Assembly: GCF_900105945.1 (NCBI RefSeq)
Contig: NZ_FNSO01000004.1
Coordinates: 5,022,001-5,086,000, forward strand
Reading direction: 5' to 3'
Source: Amycolatopsis tolypomycina
GTDB taxonomy: Bacteria > Actinomycetota > Actinomycetes > Mycobacteriales > Pseudonocardiaceae
DNA: 64,000 nucleotides
Shown here: piece by piece, positions 44,788 through 53,612 of the stretch
Layout of the letters: each line of letters starts with the position of its first letter
How positions within the stretch are numbered: the stretch's first letter is position 1
Program-made: the position numbers and the translations under genes
Notes under the pieces: generated by a model
Seen by the model: the letters and a program-made list of their open reading frames with translations, nothing else
Database searches by the model: none
Told to the model about the DNA's origin: nothing

Positions 44788-45566
44788 CGGCTCTCCGTGG
44801 GGGTGGGGACAGCAACGTGCACCAGCACGCCGCGCTCGGTCAGCGCGGCACGCTGGTCTTCGGGGGCGCCGGGATCGGTGATGACCACGTCGGCGCGGTC
44901 GGCGGGACAGATGCAGGCGAGCGTGGCGCGGCCCCACTTGGCGCCGTCGGCGAGCACGACCGCCCGCGCCGAGACGTCGAGCGCGGTCCGCTTGACCTCG
45001 GCGTCGTCCAGGTCGAAGGCGGTGAACCCGGAGTCGACGCCGACCGCGCACGGGCTCAGCACGGCGATGTCGAACCGCAGCGACCGCAGCGACGCGCACG
45101 TCAGCGGGCCCACCAGGGCCTGCTCTCCCGGCCGCGCTTCGCCGCCGGGCAGCAGCAGCCGGACGCCGGGTTCCGCCGCCAGCTCGTGGGCCGCGTGCAG
45201 GGACAGGGGCACCACGGTGATCGAGCGTCCGCGCAGCAGCCGCGCCAGTTCCAGCGCCGTCGTGCCGCTGTCGAGGACGACCGTCTCGCCGTCGCGGATC
45301 AGCTCGGCCGCGGCGGCGGCGATGGCCTGCTTCGCCGCGACCGCGGTCGCGGCCCGGGCGGCGAACGGCGGTTCGACCCCGGACGGCGTGGCCGGGACCG
45401 CGCCGCCGTGCACCCGGCGCACCAGGCCACGGGACGCCAGCTGGTCGAGGTCACGGCGGACGGTCATCTCCGACGCGCCGGTCGCCGCGGCCAGTTCGGC
45501 GACGCCCACCTGCTCGGCGTCACGCAACCGCTCCACGATCATCCGGTGCCGTTCCGCGCTTTTCAC
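44784..45566 (-). CDS. DeoR-family transcriptional regulator
   Basis: 260 residues from GTG 45566 (MKSAERHRMIVERLRDAEQV). The DeoR HTH is VGVAELAAATGASEMTVRRD followed by LDQLASRGLVRRVHGGAV. The sugar-binding domain has VVLDSGTTALELARLLRG, VGPLTCASLRSLRFDIAVLS and VVLADGAKWGRATL. These repressors respond to phosphorylated sugars. It leads a two-gene operon with the MFS transporter. Confidence 0.92.
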   Translation of the reverse strand: MKSAERHRMIVERLRDAEQVGVAELAAATGASEMTVRRDLDQLASRGLVRRVHGGAVPATPSGVEPPFAARAATAVAAKQAIAAAAAELIRDGETVVLDSGTTALELARLLRGRSITVVPLSLHAAHELAAEPGVRLLLPGGEARPGEQALVGPLTCASLRSLRFDIAVLSPCAVGVDSGFTAFDLDDAEVKRTALDVSARAVVLADGAKWGRATLACICPADRADVVITDPGAPEDQRAALTERGVLVHVAVPTPTESR

Positions 45567-45689
45567 GCCCCGATCCTCCCAAGCCGCGAGAATTCGCACA
45601 ATCGCTTTGTTCGTTCGATCACGCGGTTTGTGCGAACTATCGCTGCGGCATGATGGTGCCGTGCACGCCGCCGAGACCACCGCGACCCC

Positions 45690-46277
45690 GTGACCGGGGG
45701 CTACCTGAAGGGCCGGATCCGCCGCGAGGACATCATCACGGCGGCGGCCGCGGCGTACGGCGAACTCGGCTACCACGGCTCGTCGCTGCGGGAGATCGCC
45801 AAGCGCGTCGGGATCTCGCACGCGGGCCTCCTGTACTACTTCCCCACCAAGGAAGCCCTGCTCGCCGCCGTGCTCGAACGCCGGGACGCCGAGGACTCCG
45901 AGCGCGAGCAGCTCACCGTGCCACCCGGGCTCGCGGTCTTGCGCCACTTCGTCGCGCTCGCCGAGCACAACGTCCGCCACCCCGGGATCGTCGACCTCTA
46001 CTCGCGGCTCGCCGCCGAAGCGGTCGCCCCGGACCACCCGGCGCACGAGTACTTCGTGCGCCACTACCGGGCCGCCCGCGACGGCGTCCACGAGTCGTTC
46101 GCCGCCCTCGCGGCCCGCGGCGAACTGCGGGACGGCGTCGAGCCCGCGCTGGCGGCGCTGACGTTCATCGCCCTGATGGACGGCCTGCAGGTGCAGTGGC
46201 TGACCGTGCCCGGCGACGTCGACCTGGTCGGCTCGCTGCGCTTCTACCTGCAGAACCTGCTCACCGTCCCGCTCTAG
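45690..46277 (+). CDS. TetR-family transcriptional regulator
   Basis: 195 residues from GTG 45690. The HTH is IITAAAAAYGELGYHGSSLR, then EIAKRVGISHAGLLYYFPTK and EALLAAVLERR. The C-terminal ligand domain has FIALMDGLQVQWL near the end, as in many TetR proteins. It is divergent from the DeoR gene and converges on the oxidoreductase gene, sharing CTAG as both stops. Its targets cannot be read from sequence. Confidence 0.92.
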   Translation: MTGGYLKGRIRREDIITAAAAAYGELGYHGSSLREIAKRVGISHAGLLYYFPTKEALLAAVLERRDAEDSEREQLTVPPGLAVLRHFVALAEHNVRHPGIVDLYSRLAAEAVAPDHPAHEYFVRHYRAARDGVHESFAALAARGELRDGVEPALAALTFIALMDGLQVQWLTVPGDVDLVGSLRFYLQNLLTVPL

Positions 46278-47374
46278 AGCGTCTTCGCGTACGGGTCCCA
46301 GCCCGCCGGCAGCAGCGGCGGGACGTCGACCGTGCTCGCGACCTCCACGCTCTGCCCGCGGGTCATGGACTCGTCGATGGCCAGCATCGCGTCGAGCACG
46401 TGGTAGGCCAGCTCCCCCGACGCGCGTTCCGGCACCCCGGCCCGGATGGCCCGCGCGAGTTCCAGCGCGCCGGTGCCGCGGGAAGCCGGATGTCCCTGCG
46501 GCGCCAGCTCTTCCGGCTCGTCCCGGTCGAGCAGGTGCAGCCGGGTCGGCTCGTCGAACCGGTTGGGGTCGGGCAGCACGGCGGTGCCGAGCGTGCCGGT
46601 GAGCTCGGCCAGCGCCGGCCGCTTGAGCGCCGAGTCGAAGCTCAGGACCAGCTGGGCCGACGCGCGTTCGAACTCGACGAGCGCGGTGACCGTGGTCGCC
46701 ACCGACACGGGGAACTCGGTGCCCGCCCGCGGCCCGGACCCGACGACCCGGGTGTCCCGCGCCCGCCCGCCGGCCCCGGTGACGCGCCGGATCGGGCCGA
46801 GCAGGTGCACCAGCGCCGTCAGGTAGTACGGGCCCATGTCGAGCAGCGGCCCGCCGCCGGGCTGGAAGTAGAACTCCGGCGCCGGGTGCCACAGCTCCGG
46901 GCCCGGCACCTGGAACAGCGCCAGCGCGGTCAGCGGACGGCCGATCCGGCCCGTGTCGACGGCGTGGCGCGCGGTCTGCAGCGCGGCGCCGAGCACGGTG
47001 TCGGGCGCGCAGGCCACCCGCAGGTTCTTTTCCCGGGCGCGGTCGAGGAGCTTGCGGCCGGTCTGGCGGTCGAGCGCGAGGGGCTTCTCCGTCCACACGT
47101 GCTTGCCCGCTTCGAGCGCGGCGAGCCCGACCTCGACGTGCGCGGCCGGGATGGTCAGGTTGACGACCAGCTCGACGTCCGGGTCGGCGAGCAGCTCGGC
47201 CACGGTGCCCGAGCGCGGCACGCCGTACTCGGCCGCGCGCGCCGCCGCGCGGGCGGTGTCGAGGTCGGCGACCCGCACCACGCGGACGTCCGGGAACGCG
47301 GTGAGGTTCTCGAGGTAGGTGCCGCTGATGACGCCGGTGCCGATGATGCCGACACCGACCGGCCCGCCGGTCAC
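46274..47374 (-). CDS. Gfo/Idh/MocA-family NAD(P)-dependent oxidoreductase
   Basis: 366 residues from GTG 47374 (MTGGPVGVGIIGTGVISGTY). The Rossmann motif is GVGIIGTGVISGTYLENL. The family EKP motif is KHVWTEKPLALDRQTGRKLL, and the active-site region includes FQPGGGPLLDMGPYYLTALV. It oxidises or reduces a sugar or inositol derivative. Its start overlaps the stop of the upstream isomerase gene (GTGA), so the two are coupled. Confidence 0.92.
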   Translation of the reverse strand: MTGGPVGVGIIGTGVISGTYLENLTAFPDVRVVRVADLDTARAAARAAEYGVPRSGTVAELLADPDVELVVNLTIPAAHVEVGLAALEAGKHVWTEKPLALDRQTGRKLLDRAREKNLRVACAPDTVLGAALQTARHAVDTGRIGRPLTALALFQVPGPELWHPAPEFYFQPGGGPLLDMGPYYLTALVHLLGPIRRVTGAGGRARDTRVVGSGPRAGTEFPVSVATTVTALVEFERASAQLVLSFDSALKRPALAELTGTLGTAVLPDPNRFDEPTRLHLLDRDEPEELAPQGHPASRGTGALELARAIRAGVPERASGELAYHVLDAMLAIDESMTRGQSVEVASTVDVPPLLPAGWDPYAKTL

Positions 47375-48105
47375 CGGTCCGCGCCGGTCAGGAAGGCGTG
47401 GCTGGCGGCGAGGGCCTCGAAGAGGTCGCCGTCGAAGGCGTCGAACTCCACCACGCGCAGGGCGTCCGGCGCGGCGGCCAGGACCTCGGCGAGCGGCACG
47501 CGGCCCTGGCCGGCCGGGACCTGGCCGGTGGCGTCGGTGGCGAGCCCGCCGTCCTTGACGTGGATGGCGCGCACGCGCTCGCCGAGCCGTCGCAGCAGGG
47601 CGGGGGCGTCCTCGCCGCCCGCGGTGGCCCAGTAGGCGTCGACCTCGAGGGCGACCGCCGGGTCGAGCTGGTCGGCGAACACCTCGAAGGCGCTGCGGCC
47701 GTCGATCCGGGATTCCAGTTCCCACCAGTGGTTGTGGTAGCCGACGCGGACGCCGTGCTCGGCCGCGAGCTTCGCGGCGGCGTTGAGCCCGTCGGCGGTG
47801 GCCGCGATGTCGGCCGCCTCCTGCCACCGCTCCGGCGGCACGAACGGGTCGATCACCAGGCCGATGCCCAGCTCGGCCGCGGCGGCGAACACGGCGTGCT
47901 GGTCGGTGCCGAGCAGCTGCGCGTGCGCGGTCGGGGCGGTCAGGCCGGTGGCGGGCAGCCCGGTTCGCAGTGCTTCGACGTTTTCGACGACACCGTACGG
48001 CTCGACCTGCGTGAACCCGATCGCGGCGAGCCGCCGCAGGGTGTCGGCGGGGTCGGCCGCGAAGGCGTCTCGGACCGAGTACAGCTGCACGGAAGGCACG
48101 CTCAT
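47371..48105 (-). CDS. TIM-barrel sugar isomerase/epimerase
   Basis: 244 residues from ATG 48105 (MSVPSVQLYSVRDAFAADPA). AP-endonuclease-2 fold marks are RRLAAIGFTQVEPYG, VRVGYHNHWWELE, ALEVDAYWATAGG (Glu/Asp metal ligands) and RVRAIHVKDGG (His and Asp). Relatives include IolE/IolI and hydroxypyruvate isomerases. It is the first gene of a pair with the oxidoreductase, a common layout for inositol or unusual sugar catabolism. Confidence 0.9.
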   Translation of the reverse strand: MSVPSVQLYSVRDAFAADPADTLRRLAAIGFTQVEPYGVVENVEALRTGLPATGLTAPTAHAQLLGTDQHAVFAAAAELGIGLVIDPFVPPERWQEAADIAATADGLNAAAKLAAEHGVRVGYHNHWWELESRIDGRSAFEVFADQLDPAVALEVDAYWATAGGEDAPALLRRLGERVRAIHVKDGGLATDATGQVPAGQGRVPLAEVLAAAPDALRVVEFDAFDGDLFEALAASHAFLTGADR

Positions 48106-48162
48106 CGCCGGCTCCTCCAGCTCCGGTGGCGGCCGTCCGCCACGGCTCCTCAATTTCTACCA

Positions 48163-48184
48163 CCTGGTCAAAATTGTGACCAGG
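48163..48184. promoter_or_regulatory. Perfect palindromic operator upstream of the isomerase-oxidoreductase pair
   Basis: CCTGGTCA-AAATTG-TGACCAGG is a perfect 8-base dyad centred 68 bases before the isomerase ATG, at the likely promoter. A GntR- or LacI-type regulator encoded elsewhere is probable. No candidate regulator is adjacent on the same side, although TetR at 45690 is nearby. Confidence 0.65.
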
Positions 48185-48304
48185 GCTTTCCTCCGGACGG
48201 CCGCCCGCGTGCCCCGACTCACGCCGACCCGTGTTTTGGCAAGCGCCCGATGGGGCAGTAACGCCAAGAGCAGGCAGCCAGGGCGGATCCGGGAGGTGCC
48301 GGGA

Positions 48305-48499
48305 GTGGACAGGGCAGGGGACGAAAGGGACACGGGGGCCGCCACCGGGCGCCCGAGGTCCCGTCGCGACCTGACGGACCTGTCCGAGGCCGCGCGCGAC
48401 CTCGACCGGCGGATCGAACAGCACCTCGAACGGCTGCGCCGGGAGCGCGCCCAGCGCGCCGCCGACATCCCGGACCAGCGGCTCCGGCCCAGCGGCTGA
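48305..48499 (+). CDS. Small coiled-coil protein
   Basis: 64 residues from GTG 48305, with GGGAGG about 10 bases upstream. The second half is a charged helix (LTDLSEAARDLDRRIEQHLE, RLRRERAQRAAD) that could form a coiled coil. No family is recognised. Codon use fits a real gene only moderately, so confidence is limited. Confidence 0.4.
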   Translation: MDRAGDERDTGAATGRPRSRRDLTDLSEAARDLDRRIEQHLERLRRERAQRAADIPDQRLRPSG

Positions 48500-48582
48500 G
48501 CGGACCACCTCGCGTTCACCGCGCGGACGCGACCTACTACTCTGGGTGGCCCCACGCCACGCCGAAGTCCTGCGAGGTCGCC

Positions 48583-49422
48583 ATGTCCGTGTCCCCGAGC
48601 CAGACGCCGGTGGGGGTCGACCCGACCCGACCGAGCATCGCGCGGATCTACGACGGCTTCCTCGGCGGCAACAACTTCTACGAGGTCGACCGCGTGGTGA
48701 TGGACAAGATCCGCGCCGCGGTCCCGGAGGCGGTGGACATCGCCCGCGGCAACCGCGGCTTCCACAACCGCGCGCTGCGGATGCTGGCCGGCCAGACGAA
48801 GATCCGCCAGTACGTCGACTGCGGGTCCGGGCTGCCGACGGCCGAGAACACCCACCAGATCGTGCAGCGCATCGACAAGGACAACACGGTCGTCTACCTC
48901 GACAACGACCCGGTGGTCCTCGCCCACGGCCGCGCGCTGCTCGTCGAGAACGACTTCACGCACATGGTCGAGGCGGACATCTTCAAGCCGCAGGAAGTGC
49001 TGGGGCACCCCGAAGTCCTGGCGCACGTCGATTTCACCGAGCCGGTCGCCCTGCTGCAGGTGGGCACGATGCACCACTGCGAGGGCGACGGCGTCTTCGA
49101 CATCATGCGCGAGTACATCGACGCGCTGCCGTCGGGCTCGTACGTGGTGCTGTCGCACTTCTTCGACCCCGAAGTGCCCGAGCTGACTGCGATCGCCAAG
49201 CGCATCGAGCAGATCCTCGTCTCCGGCCCGCTCGGCGCCGGCCGGTTCCGCACCCGCGCGGAGATCGAAGCGATGATGACCGGCCTCGAGATCGTGCAGC
49301 CGAACGCGACGTCCGCACCGGGCATGGCGGTCTGCGACGAGTGGTGGCCGGACGGTCCCCGGCTCACGCCGCTGAGCGACTCGGCCCGGTGCGTCGCGGG
49401 GATCGTCGGCTACAAGCCGTAG
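48583..49422 (+). CDS. SAM-dependent methyltransferase (Methyltransf_19 type)
   Basis: 279 residues from ATG 48583. The family start is present: VDPTRPSIARIYDGFLGGNN then FYEVDRVVMDKI. The SAM-binding region is IRQYVDCGSGLPTAENTHQI and VVYLDNDPVVLAHGRALL. The end is ...CVAGIVGYKP. These proteins are numerous in actinomycetes, and their substrates are mostly unknown. It is on the strand opposite the PknG-type cluster and only 4 bases from its end. Confidence 0.9.
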   Translation: MSVSPSQTPVGVDPTRPSIARIYDGFLGGNNFYEVDRVVMDKIRAAVPEAVDIARGNRGFHNRALRMLAGQTKIRQYVDCGSGLPTAENTHQIVQRIDKDNTVVYLDNDPVVLAHGRALLVENDFTHMVEADIFKPQEVLGHPEVLAHVDFTEPVALLQVGTMHHCEGDGVFDIMREYIDALPSGSYVVLSHFFDPEVPELTAIAKRIEQILVSGPLGAGRFRTRAEIEAMMTGLEIVQPNATSAPGMAVCDEWWPDGPRLTPLSDSARCVAGIVGYKP

Positions 49423-49426
49423 CGCG

Positions 49427-49777
49427 TCACCCTTCCGGTTCCGCGGGCGCTTCTTCGGACGGCGCCGCCCCTTCGCGCACCCACTTCAGCTTGACCTCGA
49501 ACTGGCCCTGCAGACCGGTGCGCGCGATCACCGCACCGGCCTGGGCGTCGAGCTTGACGCCGAACTTGAGCTCGACCTCGTCCGGGCCCAGGTTGCGGAA
49601 CTGGGCCAGCGCCGCGGCCGCGGCCGTGCGGACCTCGCCCAGCGCGTGCTCGAACGTCGTGGACGCCTTGCGCAGCACGCCCGAGGGCACCGAGGCTCGT
49701 TCCAGGCCCGGCTCCCCTTCGACCTCGACGACGACCGTTCCGCCGTCGGCCAGCGGGAACCGCACGAACTCCTGCAC
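49427..49777 (-). CDS. Trypsin-co-occurring domain (Trypco1/CU044_2847-type) protein
   Basis: 116 residues from GTG 49777 (MQEFVRFPLADGGTVVVEVE). The pattern is two strands, a central helix of Ala-rich turns (STTFEHALGEVRTAAAAALA) and a closing beta pair with PDEVELKFGVKLDAQAGAVI then QFEVKLKW, the design of the Trypco1 domain found beside trypsin-like proteases and NTPases in conflict-type gene clusters. Here it is the last of six same-strand genes and the protease is the first. It may bind or restrain the protease or kinase. Confidence 0.8.
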   Translation of the reverse strand: MQEFVRFPLADGGTVVVEVEGEPGLERASVPSGVLRKASTTFEHALGEVRTAAAAALAQFRNLGPDEVELKFGVKLDAQAGAVIARTGLQGQFEVKLKWVREGAAPSEEAPAEPEG

Positions 49778-49803
49778 GAAATCTCCTTCGGTAGTGACGA
49801 TTC

Positions 49804-51084
49804 TCAGCACGGCAGGTCGAGCCACTGGTCCCGGCCGATGTCCCGGCGGACCCGGTCCAGCTGGTCGAGCAGGGTGGGCAGCCGGGCCGGGTCGGCCAGG
49901 TACTCCAGCACCGCCTGGTAGAAGGCGCTGGTCATCGCCGCGGGCATCAGGTCCGACGCGTCGAAGCACAGGTTGCCGCCCTTGGCGAGGGTCGTCGCGA
50001 TCCGCCGGGTGACGTCGCTGCGGTAGACGTCCTCGTCGACGAGGCGCTGGTGCACCGAGAACGTGGTCCCGCCGGACGGCCAGATCCGCTGGCCCGCCGC
50101 CCCGGCCAGGTAGGCCATGAGCCGCCGCGCGGCGGGCGTGTCGCGGAACATCCCGGCGAGGTCGGCCGAGACCTCCGACGGCCCGGTACCGCCGGCGCCG
50201 GGGAACGGGAAGAACCGGAAGTCCCGGTCGGGTACCGGTGGCCCGGCCGGCCGCGGGACGGCGGCGTACCCGCCGATCGCGAACGAGCCGAGGTGCTCCA
50301 GCGCGCACCCGGGCGGGTCGGCGAACATGGCTCGGCCGGCGTCGGCGAACGAGGTGAGCAGGGCCGCCGTGCTGCCGCCGCCGGGCGCCGGCACCAGCGC
50401 GCCCCAGCTCTGCCACGCGTCGGCGACCGCGGGGTCGGTCCAGGCCAGCCGGCCCGCCGCCCAGCTGCTGTAGACGCCCGGCCCGGCGCGGTGCAGCAGG
50501 ATGTCCTCGAGCCAGTCCGTGCCGGGGAACCCGGAGTTCGGCGGGGCGCCCATGCCGAGGCACCACGGCCGCTGCCCGGCCGCGGCCAGCCGCCGCGACA
50601 CGGCCACCAGTTCGTCCCAAGTGGACGGAACCGGCCCGGGGAACGACTTGGGCGTGTACCAGACGATGCTCTTCAGGTCGGCCTTCACCACCACCGCGTA
50701 CACGGCGTTGCCGCCGAGCTGCTGCAGCCGCCGCCACTGCGGGCTGTAGGCCGCGCGGACCTCCGCGTCGAGAACGGCGTCCAGGGGTTTCACGTCGCCG
50801 GAGCCCACGTACCCCGCGAGTTCGGCCGGGTTGGACAGCACCGCCACGTGGGGCGGGGTGCCCTGCTGCAGGTCGCCGCGCAGCACCTGGTTCTGCGCGC
50901 GGGTGCCCTGGTAGTCCACCGGGATCCCGGTCTCCCGGGTGAAGCCGTCGAGCACCTGCCGGAACGCCTTCTGCTCGTCGCCGGTCCACGGCCCCAGCAC
51001 CGTCACGACCTCCGTGCCGCTCCCGGCGGCACACCCGGACAGCAGCAGGACGACGACCAGCACCAGGCCGGCACAGCGATTCAC
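49804..51084 (-). CDS. Sugar-type extracellular solute-binding lipoprotein
   Basis: 426 residues from GTG 51084 (MNRCAGLVLVVVLLLSGCAA). The lipobox LSGC with the lipidated Cys marks membrane anchoring outside the cell. The mature part is a family-1 (maltose-binding-like) periplasmic-binding fold: VTVLGPWTGDEQKAFRQVLD, VVKADLKSIVWYTPKSFPGP, PSTWDELVAVSRRLAA and GNLCFDASDLMPAAM. No ABC permease or ATPase accompanies it. Its start overlaps the stop of the GlnX-like gene. The position matches GlnH in the PknG-GlnX-GlnH pathway, but GlnH proteins bind amino acids. Confidence 0.88.
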   Translation of the reverse strand: MNRCAGLVLVVVLLLSGCAAGSGTEVVTVLGPWTGDEQKAFRQVLDGFTRETGIPVDYQGTRAQNQVLRGDLQQGTPPHVAVLSNPAELAGYVGSGDVKPLDAVLDAEVRAAYSPQWRRLQQLGGNAVYAVVVKADLKSIVWYTPKSFPGPVPSTWDELVAVSRRLAAAGQRPWCLGMGAPPNSGFPGTDWLEDILLHRAGPGVYSSWAAGRLAWTDPAVADAWQSWGALVPAPGGGSTAALLTSFADAGRAMFADPPGCALEHLGSFAIGGYAAVPRPAGPPVPDRDFRFFPFPGAGGTGPSEVSADLAGMFRDTPAARRLMAYLAGAAGQRIWPSGGTTFSVHQRLVDEDVYRSDVTRRIATTLAKGGNLCFDASDLMPAAMTSAFYQAVLEYLADPARLPTLLDQLDRVRRDIGRDQWLDLPC

Positions 51085-52193
51085 GACGCTCTCCTCGTGC
51101 GGAACCGGTATTCGTCGAGGCGGGGTTGCAGGCCACCCACCGCCAGGACGCCGATCCCGGCGGCCAGCAGGGGGATGCCGTACCCGAGGACGCCGCTCCA
51201 GCCGGGTTCGGTGAGCCCCGGCCCCAGCAGGGCCGCCTCGTCGACCTCGGGAGGCGGCTGGGCCCCGACGGTCGGCGGCACGGGCGTGGCCGCGGCGAAC
51301 GCGGCGACCGTGTCGCCACAGGCGGCCACGCCTCCCGGGCACTGGACGGCCAGTACCTGGACGAGCGTCCACCGGGTCACCCCGGCGACCGCCGCGGTGG
51401 CGGCGGAGCGGGTGTCCACGGTCCGTTCCAGCGCGGCGGCGCTGTCGCGCGCGTCGGCCTGGACGCCCAGCAGCAGCGCGGTTCCCGTGCCCAGCAGCAC
51501 GCACGCCGCCGTGGCGGCCAGCAGCGCGGCGTTCACGGTGCGCCGGAACCGCCGGGCGAGGAACCGCTGGGTCCACGCCAGCGTGCCGAGCAGGACGGCC
51601 AGCGGCAGCGCCCAGAGCACCGTGATCGCGGGGTCCAGCCAGTCGGCGCCCAGCTGGACGTCGAGGGCGGCGCGCTGGGCGGCTTCGAGCGTGTCGAGCC
51701 GCGCGAGGATGCCGTTTTCCGGCGCGGTCAGCAGATCCGACGCCGAGAGCAGGTAGCTCGCGCCGAGCGGCCCGCCCGTGTCCTGGCGGAAGTGGGCGTC
51801 GGCCTGCCCGATGAAGCTGTTGTACGCCGGCAGCAGCCCTTCGATCAGCTGGAGCGTCCGGCTGCCCTGTGCCCCGGCCGCGTTGTGCTCCGCGACCTGC
51901 GCGAGCTGCTGGCTGGCGAGGGCGATTCCGTCTTCGTACTGCTCGCTGGGCCCGGTCAGTTTCGCCTGGCCGTGGTCGAAGGCCCGCACCGCCGCGTCGT
52001 GCGCGTGCACGAGCGCCTCCTTGGCCAGCGACACCTCGAGCACCGCGGGCGCGGTCCGCTCCCGCACCTCGGCGATGCTGGACCGGACGCCGAGGAAGGT
52101 CGCCAGCGCGGTCCCGAGCACCAGCACGCTGCCGGCCACCAGGCCCAGCCGCAGCCACCACAGGGTCTGCCGGGTCGTGCTGACCGCGGTCAC
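51081..52193 (-). CDS. GlnX-like membrane signalling protein
   Basis: 370 residues from GTG 52193 (MTAVSTTRQTLWWLRLGLVA). Four membrane helices are visible: about 14-34, 200-218 (LDPAITVLWALPLAVLLGTL), 235-253 (AALLAATAACVLLGTGTALL) and 334-352. Two extracytoplasmic helical loops of about 160 and 80 residues lie between. This is the layout of mycobacterial GlnX, which joins extracellular GlnH to cytosolic PknG. The sequence has no kinase or HAMP signature. It is coupled by GTGA to both neighbours. Confidence 0.75.
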   Translation of the reverse strand: MTAVSTTRQTLWWLRLGLVAGSVLVLGTALATFLGVRSSIAEVRERTAPAVLEVSLAKEALVHAHDAAVRAFDHGQAKLTGPSEQYEDGIALASQQLAQVAEHNAAGAQGSRTLQLIEGLLPAYNSFIGQADAHFRQDTGGPLGASYLLSASDLLTAPENGILARLDTLEAAQRAALDVQLGADWLDPAITVLWALPLAVLLGTLAWTQRFLARRFRRTVNAALLAATAACVLLGTGTALLLGVQADARDSAAALERTVDTRSAATAAVAGVTRWTLVQVLAVQCPGGVAACGDTVAAFAAATPVPPTVGAQPPPEVDEAALLGPGLTEPGWSGVLGYGIPLLAAGIGVLAVGGLQPRLDEYRFRTRRAS

Positions 52194-53608
52194 GACGGCG
52201 AGCCTTCGAACGGTTCACCACAGTGCCCGCACCGCTTCGCCGACGGCCGCGCTTTGTGTCCACAGTGGACGCACTGGCGCGGTGCCCCGCCGGGTTCGGG
52301 TGGCACGGCGACGGCGGCGGGTTCCACCGCCCCGGTGTAGGTCGAGATGGTCGAGCCGAGCACCAGGGAGAAGCCATCGCGCGGGCGTACGCCGTCCTTG
52401 ATCGTGACGGCGCCGTCGTCGCGCACGTCGACGAGCCGGCCCAGGCGCTTGAGGATCTCCGCGTTGCCCAGCTCGGTCGCGAGCCGGACCGCGGTGCCCC
52501 ATTCGCGCGCCGCCACCGCCCGGTCTTCGCGCTCGAACGCGTCCCAGCCCGCCCGGACCGCGCAGCCCAGCTCGGCCTGCCCGGTGACGCGGGCGACGTT
52601 GTCGTCCGGGACGCTGGACAGCGCGAGGTCGTCGGTCAGGTACCCCACGACGGCCTGCGGCTCGCCGACCGGCTCGCCCGCGAAGAGCGTGACGGTGCCC
52701 AGCAGCCTGTCCTCGTACCGCGTCAGCTCCCCCGCCTCGACGTCGAGGCAGAGGTGGTACTCGCGCAGCTCGTCGCCCCACGCGCCGGTGGGCAGCTCGA
52801 CCAGGCGATCCCGGGTCCGGCACTGCCCGGTGAGCTCCACCTCGGCCGGGAACACCTGCTTGACGAAGCGCAGCCTGCTGTAGGGCATCGTGGTCAGCCG
52901 CAGCCGCAGGTCCGGCACGGTCCGGCCCATCGCCCGCTCGACCAGCTGCCGGAAGTCGCCGGCGAGTTCGCTGTCCTCCAGCACGGCGTCCGCGCTGCCG
53001 CGCAGGACCGACGCGATGCGCTGCAGCTCCCGCGGCTCCCAGTCGTCCCCGATTCCCCTGGCATCGCAGGCGAACTGCCCCCGGCACCGGTCGAGCGCGG
53101 CGTCCAGCGCCCCCGTGCGCTCGGATTCGTTGCGGCCGTCGGTGAGCAGCACGGCGTGCCGGATCGCGGCCGGGGTCTGCTCGAACAGGGTCCTGGCCAG
53201 GTCCAGCCACGTGCTCATCGCGGTGCCGCCGCCGGCGATCAGGCCGGCGGCCGCCGCCTTCGCCGCCCGGCGGGTCCGCTCGCCGGCCACCGCCAGCGGC
53301 GGCTCGGCCGGGTACACCAGCCGGGCGCGCCCGGTGCCTTCGACGACCCCGAACAGCACGCCGTCCCGCAGCGAGCCGATCGCCGCCCGGCAGGCGTGCC
53401 GCGCGGCCTCGATCTTCGTCGGCGGCCAGTCCATCGAGCTGGAGCAGTCCACCAGCAGCAGCTCGGCGGTGGCCGGCGGCCCGGCCGCGGCGACACCGGC
53501 GTCGCCCACCCGCACCGTGAGGACGACGTCCATCCGGTCGTCGCTCGGCGCCAGGTACTTGTTCTGGCTCAGCTGGAGGGTGAACGACGGGCGGTCCGGG
53601 TCGGGCAT
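52190..53608 (-). CDS. von Willebrand factor A (vWA) protein with C-terminal zinc ribbon
   Basis: 472 residues from ATG 53608 (MPDPDRPSFTLQLSQNKYLA). The vWA domain (about 45-230) keeps its metal-binding MIDAS site: Asp54, Ser56, Ser58 in ELLLVDCSSSMDW, a Thr in GGGTAMSTWLDLA and Asp in HAVLLTDGRNESE. A beta-rich middle follows. The end has two CxxC pairs (QCVHCGHKARPSAKRCGHCG) forming a zinc ribbon. vWA proteins act as scaffolds in bacterial conflict and signalling clusters. It begins 4 bases after the kinase gene. Confidence 0.88.
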   Translation of the reverse strand: MPDPDRPSFTLQLSQNKYLAPSDDRMDVVLTVRVGDAGVAAAGPPATAELLLVDCSSSMDWPPTKIEAARHACRAAIGSLRDGVLFGVVEGTGRARLVYPAEPPLAVAGERTRRAAKAAAAGLIAGGGTAMSTWLDLARTLFEQTPAAIRHAVLLTDGRNESERTGALDAALDRCRGQFACDARGIGDDWEPRELQRIASVLRGSADAVLEDSELAGDFRQLVERAMGRTVPDLRLRLTTMPYSRLRFVKQVFPAEVELTGQCRTRDRLVELPTGAWGDELREYHLCLDVEAGELTRYEDRLLGTVTLFAGEPVGEPQAVVGYLTDDLALSSVPDDNVARVTGQAELGCAVRAGWDAFEREDRAVAAREWGTAVRLATELGNAEILKRLGRLVDVRDDGAVTIKDGVRPRDGFSLVLGSTISTYTGAVEPAAVAVPPEPGGAPRQCVHCGHKARPSAKRCGHCGEPFEGSPS

Positions 53609-53612
53609 CCGA

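Noticed and set aside
47375..48508. A long minus-strand frame extending upstream of the oxidoreductase
   Set aside because: It overlaps the isomerase gene in another frame and lacks any recognisable protein sequence.
49804..51084. The binding protein as part of a sugar ABC importer
   Set aside because: No permease or ATPase gene is adjacent; it is overlapped by the GlnX-like gene in a kinase cluster.
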